This document shows positions 5,077 through 7,564 of a stretch of 7,564 nucleotides of DNA, piece after piece. Within the stretch, counting starts at the first letter, position 1. Each line of letters begins with the position of its first letter. The translations under genes were made by a program, and so were the position numbers. The DNA is taken from positions 1 through 7,564 of the forward strand of contig JACQPF010000340.1 in assembly GCA_016207625.1 (NCBI GenBank). Reading direction: 5' to 3'. The DNA comes from Elusimicrobiota bacterium. GTDB lineage: Bacteria; Elusimicrobiota; Elusimicrobia; FEN-1173. Below the pieces are notes generated by a model. It worked only from the letters and a program-made list of their open reading frames with translations. It ran no database searches and was not told where the DNA came from.

Positions 5077-6372
5077 ATGAAAAAGTTCATTAGAAACCGC
5101 TTTTCCGCAACATTTCCCTTGTTGTTTGTCCTCGGTCTCCCCAGCCTTTTGCCTGCCGCGGATCCGCTCTATTTGGAATTGTCGGCCCACGGCCAACGAT
5201 TGGATTTGGGGTTGGCCGATTTCAGCACCAGCCGCCAGAAAGTGGAGGAGGCGTCCGTCGCCCGGCAGATCCGGGACGTGGTCCGCTCAGACCTCCTTTT
5301 CCCGCGCGTTTTCAACCTCGTGGAAGGAGGCGTTCCGCCGGTGCGCCAACGGGTGTCGATGGACTCCTGGAAGGAACTGGGGGCCGATGTCTTGGTGACG
5401 GGCACCGTGGACGCGGGATGGTTTGGCCGGACGGAATTTTCCGGAACGCTGTACGACGTCTCTTCCGGAGAAACGATCCTTCACAAACGGTATATGATGG
5501 AGCCCGGCCAGGAGAGGCGGATCGCCCATGAATGGGCGGACGAGATCGTGCGGTATTTCCTGGGGGAAGCCGGCATCGCGCACACGAAGATCACGTTCGT
5601 CAACGACGCCACGGGGAAGAAAGAAGTCTGCGTGGTGGATTACGACGGCCAGAACTTCCGCCGGCTGACCGGCGACCGCTCCATCGCGCTCTTCCCCAAA
5701 TTTTCGCCCGACGGCAAATCGATCGTGTACGCCACCTATCTGGAGGGTTCGCCCATGCTGTACGTGATCGGTTCCGACGGCCGCTCGAAGCGGCCCCTCT
5801 GTCGGTACCCGGGCTTGAACTCCGCGGCCGCCTGGCTGCCCGACGGCCAGAACTTGGTGGCCACGCTTTCCCTGGGGCGGAACCCCAACCTCCATTTGGT
5901 CGATTTGGAGGGAAAAATCCTGCGCACTCTGACGAATTTCGCCTCGGCGGACACGGCGCCCACCTTGTCTCCCGACGGACTTCACCTCGCGTTCACGTCC
6001 GACCGGCCCGGGTACCCCCAGATCTACACCATGGACACGAACGGAGCGAATTTAAAACGATTGACCGATTCCGGCCAATGCGACTCGCCCGCTTGGTCCC
6101 CGCAAGGGCACCTGGTGGCCTTCACCATGAGCGTTTCGGGCGGGCTTTTTGACATCTTCACGGTCGAGGTCGGAACGGGCCGGCAGAGGCGGCTTACGTT
6201 CGGCGAAGGAGACAACGAGAACGCCGCATGGTCGCCCGACGGCCGATATTTGGTGTTCACCAGCACGAGACGCGGCCGGCCGGAGCTGTGGGTGATGGGT
6301 TACGACGGGTCAAACCCCCAGCCGGTGGGGAACTTCCCGGGGCGTTCTTTTACGCCGCATTGGGGCCCGTGA
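5077..6372 (+). CDS. tolB: Tol-Pal system periplasmic protein TolB
   Basis: Periplasmic beta-propeller that binds Pal and is pulled off it by TolA, which lets Pal move to the division site. The 431-residue length matches E. coli TolB (430). A Sec signal (basic start, hydrophobic core, LLPAA) probably ends near residue 28. The N-terminal alpha/beta domain (about 30-165) includes SDLLFPRVFNLVEGG and LGADVLVTGTV, as in the family. The propeller follows with five recognisable blade motifs near residues 209 (FSPDGKSIVYAT), 249 (AAWLPDGQNLVA), 296 (LSPDGLHLAFTSDRPG), 339 (AWSPQGHLVAFT) and 384 (AWSPDGRYLVFTSTRRG). The start has AAAGG five bases upstream and lies 23 bases after tolA. The gene is very GC-rich (45 of 60 bases in 5821-5880). 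Confidence 0.97.
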   Translation: MKKFIRNRFSATFPLLFVLGLPSLLPAADPLYLELSAHGQRLDLGLADFSTSRQKVEEASVARQIRDVVRSDLLFPRVFNLVEGGVPPVRQRVSMDSWKELGADVLVTGTVDAGWFGRTEFSGTLYDVSSGETILHKRYMMEPGQERRIAHEWADEIVRYFLGEAGIAHTKITFVNDATGKKEVCVVDYDGQNFRRLTGDRSIALFPKFSPDGKSIVYATYLEGSPMLYVIGSDGRSKRPLCRYPGLNSAAAWLPDGQNLVATLSLGRNPNLHLVDLEGKILRTLTNFASADTAPTLSPDGLHLAFTSDRPGYPQIYTMDTNGANLKRLTDSGQCDSPAWSPQGHLVAFTMSVSGGLFDIFTVEVGTGRQRRLTFGEGDNENAAWSPDGRYLVFTSTRRGRPELWVMGYDGSNPQPVGNFPGRSFTPHWGP

Positions 6373-6380
6373 AAAACAGG

Positions 6381-6386
6381 TATAAT
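6381..6386 (+). promoter_or_regulatory. Possible -10 element just before the EndoQ-like gene
   Basis: A perfect TATAAT sits in the 25-base gap between tolB and the next gene, 12 bases before ATG 6398. The best -35 candidate is TTGGGG (6360-6365) with a short 15-base spacer. A start near 6392-6393 would remove most of the AAAGG ribosome site and give an almost leaderless mRNA. It may therefore be chance, or an internal promoter that produces a near-leaderless transcript. Confidence 0.25.
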
Positions 6387-6397
6387 AAAGGTCATTC

Positions 6398-7564
6398 ATG
6401 AAATTTTTTGCCGATTTTCATATCCATTCCAAGTATTCACGGAACACCCATCCGGACATGGAGATCCCCACCTTGGCGAAATGGGCCAAGATCAAGGGGC
6501 TCTCTCTTCTGGGGACGGGTGACTTCACCCACCCCCAATGGCTCGTGGAGCTGAAGAAGTTCTTGAAGCCCACCTCCGGGCGCGGCGTGTACGAGTACGA
6601 CGACGTGCGTTTCATCTTGACGACGGTGGTCTCGTGCCACTACACGCGAGGCGGGCGCAACTATAAAATCCACCATTTGCTGTTCGCGCCCAACTTTTCC
6701 ACGGCGGACCGTCTCATCGACGCTTTGGGCCGCTACGGAGATTTGGAGACCGAGGCCCGGCCCTCCATCAGCTTGACGGCCGAGGATTTGGTGAAAGCGG
6801 TCCTGGACGTGTCCCCCGACGTCTTGGTGGTCCCGGCGCACGCCTGGGGCTTGCACCACACTCTTTTCTCGCCGCAATTCGGGTACGACCGGCTGGTCGA
6901 AGCCTACGGCGCGCAAAGCGAGAACATCCGCATTTTGGAGACGGGTCTGTCTTGTGATCCCGGGCACGCCCACCGTTGGAAACAGATCGACGGGCGCACT
7001 TTGATCTCAAATTCCAACGCCCATCACCCGTCCCACCTGGGACGGGAGGCGAACATCTTCGATTGCCCGATGGATTATAAAGACATGACCCTGGCGCTCT
7101 TGAAAAACGATCACGGCCGGTTTCTCGGTACGGTGGAGATGTTCCCGGAGGAAGACCGCTATTATTCCTCCGGACATAGGGCTTGCCAATCCCGGGCGTC
7201 CCAGGACGGCGGTTTGGGGGTTTGCGCGGCGTGCGGCAAACCCTGTGTGCCGGGCGTATCGGAACGCGTGGAGGCCCTGGCGGACCGCACGCGGGAGGAA
7301 GCCGCGCGCCTGACGCGCCCCTTCCACAAGCTGGTCTCCCTACAGGACATCATCGCCGACGCCATGGGCTTCCAGCCGGACGCGGAGTCGGTGCAAAAGC
7401 AATACCTGCAGATCACCACGCAGACCGGCCCCGAGCTGAGCATCCTTCTGGATTGGACGGAAGAGCAAATCCGCAAGCAATTGCCGGCGCGAGTGGCGGA
7501 GGGCGTTTTGGCCCTCAGGCAGGGGGAGATTTCCATCGAGAAAGGCTATGACGGCGTGCCGGGC
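6398..7564 (+). CDS. EndoQ-type PHP-domain DNA endonuclease (TIGR00375 family), C-terminus cut by window edge
   Basis: Resembles endonuclease Q, first described in Thermococcales and found in some bacteria, which nicks DNA 5' of uracil, hypoxanthine and abasic sites. The 389 visible codons have no stop and the last residues, GYDGVPG, correspond to a near-C-terminal family motif, so only a few tens of residues are missing. The PHP metal-site motifs are FHIHSKYSR (His8, His10), GTGDFTHP (Asp42, His45), VPAHAW (His148), LETGLSCDP (Glu181) and SNAHHPSHLGREAN (His209). Position 207 is Asn, where I expect Asp in the DxH motif. A Cys cluster follows (Cys263, Cys276, Cys279, Cys283), consistent with the family's zinc site although its spacing differs from the pattern I recall. 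AAAGG lies six bases before the ATG, and the gene follows tolB by 25 bases. Cellular role in this organism is inferred from the family. Confidence 0.88.
   Translation, partial: MKFFADFHIHSKYSRNTHPDMEIPTLAKWAKIKGLSLLGTGDFTHPQWLVELKKFLKPTSGRGVYEYDDVRFILTTVVSCHYTRGGRNYKIHHLLFAPNFSTADRLIDALGRYGDLETEARPSISLTAEDLVKAVLDVSPDVLVVPAHAWGLHHTLFSPQFGYDRLVEAYGAQSENIRILETGLSCDPGHAHRWKQIDGRTLISNSNAHHPSHLGREANIFDCPMDYKDMTLALLKNDHGRFLGTVEMFPEEDRYYSSGHRACQSRASQDGGLGVCAACGKPCVPGVSERVEALADRTREEAARLTRPFHKLVSLQDIIADAMGFQPDAESVQKQYLQITTQTGPELSILLDWTEEQIRKQLPARVAEGVLALRQGEISIEKGYDGVPG

Noticed and set aside
5287..5985. Minus-strand open frame within tolB
   Set aside because: It is antisense to the clearly coding tolB, has low-complexity composition and no domain.
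6437..6973. Minus-strand open frame opposite the EndoQ-like gene
   Set aside because: It is a shadow of a gene with full PHP motifs, and its own product shows no recognisable family.

Overview
The window looks like a chromosomal segment from a Gram-negative (outer-membrane-bearing) bacterium with moderately high GC. The evidence is a Tol-Pal envelope cluster with two predicted lipoproteins and a periplasmic TolB. The lineage cannot be fixed from sequence alone. The Pal style (a CDERGT motif and a Cys-containing C-terminal region) and the shortened TolA recall deltaproteobacterial or candidate-phylum genomes rather than Enterobacteria, but that is only an impression. Almost all of the DNA is coding. 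No gene-free stretch exceeds 300 bases, and I see no mobile element, CRISPR array, tRNA or rRNA.

Left half (1-2768, minus strand). A compact housekeeping operon reads leftward: yggS (PLP homeostasis protein), proC (pyrroline-5-carboxylate reductase), yggU (DUF167) and mtnA (methylthioribose-1-phosphate isomerase, cut by the window edge). yggS and proC overlap by four bases (GTGA). Between yggU and mtnA lies a three-arm inverted repeat that can fold into two mutually exclusive hairpins, one of which buries the probable mtnA ribosome-binding site.

Centre (2769-2955). A divergent control region. A near-consensus sigma70-type promoter (TTGCAT, 17 bp, TATAAT) points right toward pal, and a weaker one (TTGCGG, 17 bp, TATCAT) points left toward yggS. 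Their -35 boxes are only six bases apart. An interrupted inverted repeat covers the -10 box and predicted start site of the rightward promoter and is a candidate operator.

Right half (2956-7564, plus strand). The genes pal, cpoB/ybgF, a TonB/TolA-type energy transducer, tolB, and then an EndoQ-type PHP-domain DNA endonuclease (cut by the right edge) follow one another with gaps of 13-36 bases, consistent with one operon. Pal anchors the outer membrane to peptidoglycan. TolB binds Pal and is acted on by TolA, which is normally powered by TolQ-TolR. CpoB couples the machine to peptidoglycan synthesis. The order is rearranged relative to tolQRAB-pal-cpoB, and tolQ/tolR are not in the window.

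I found no convincing wholly new system. The best leads are the Asp-to-Asn change in the metal-site motif of the EndoQ-like protein, the switch-like hairpins before mtnA, and the divergent promoter with its inverted repeat.
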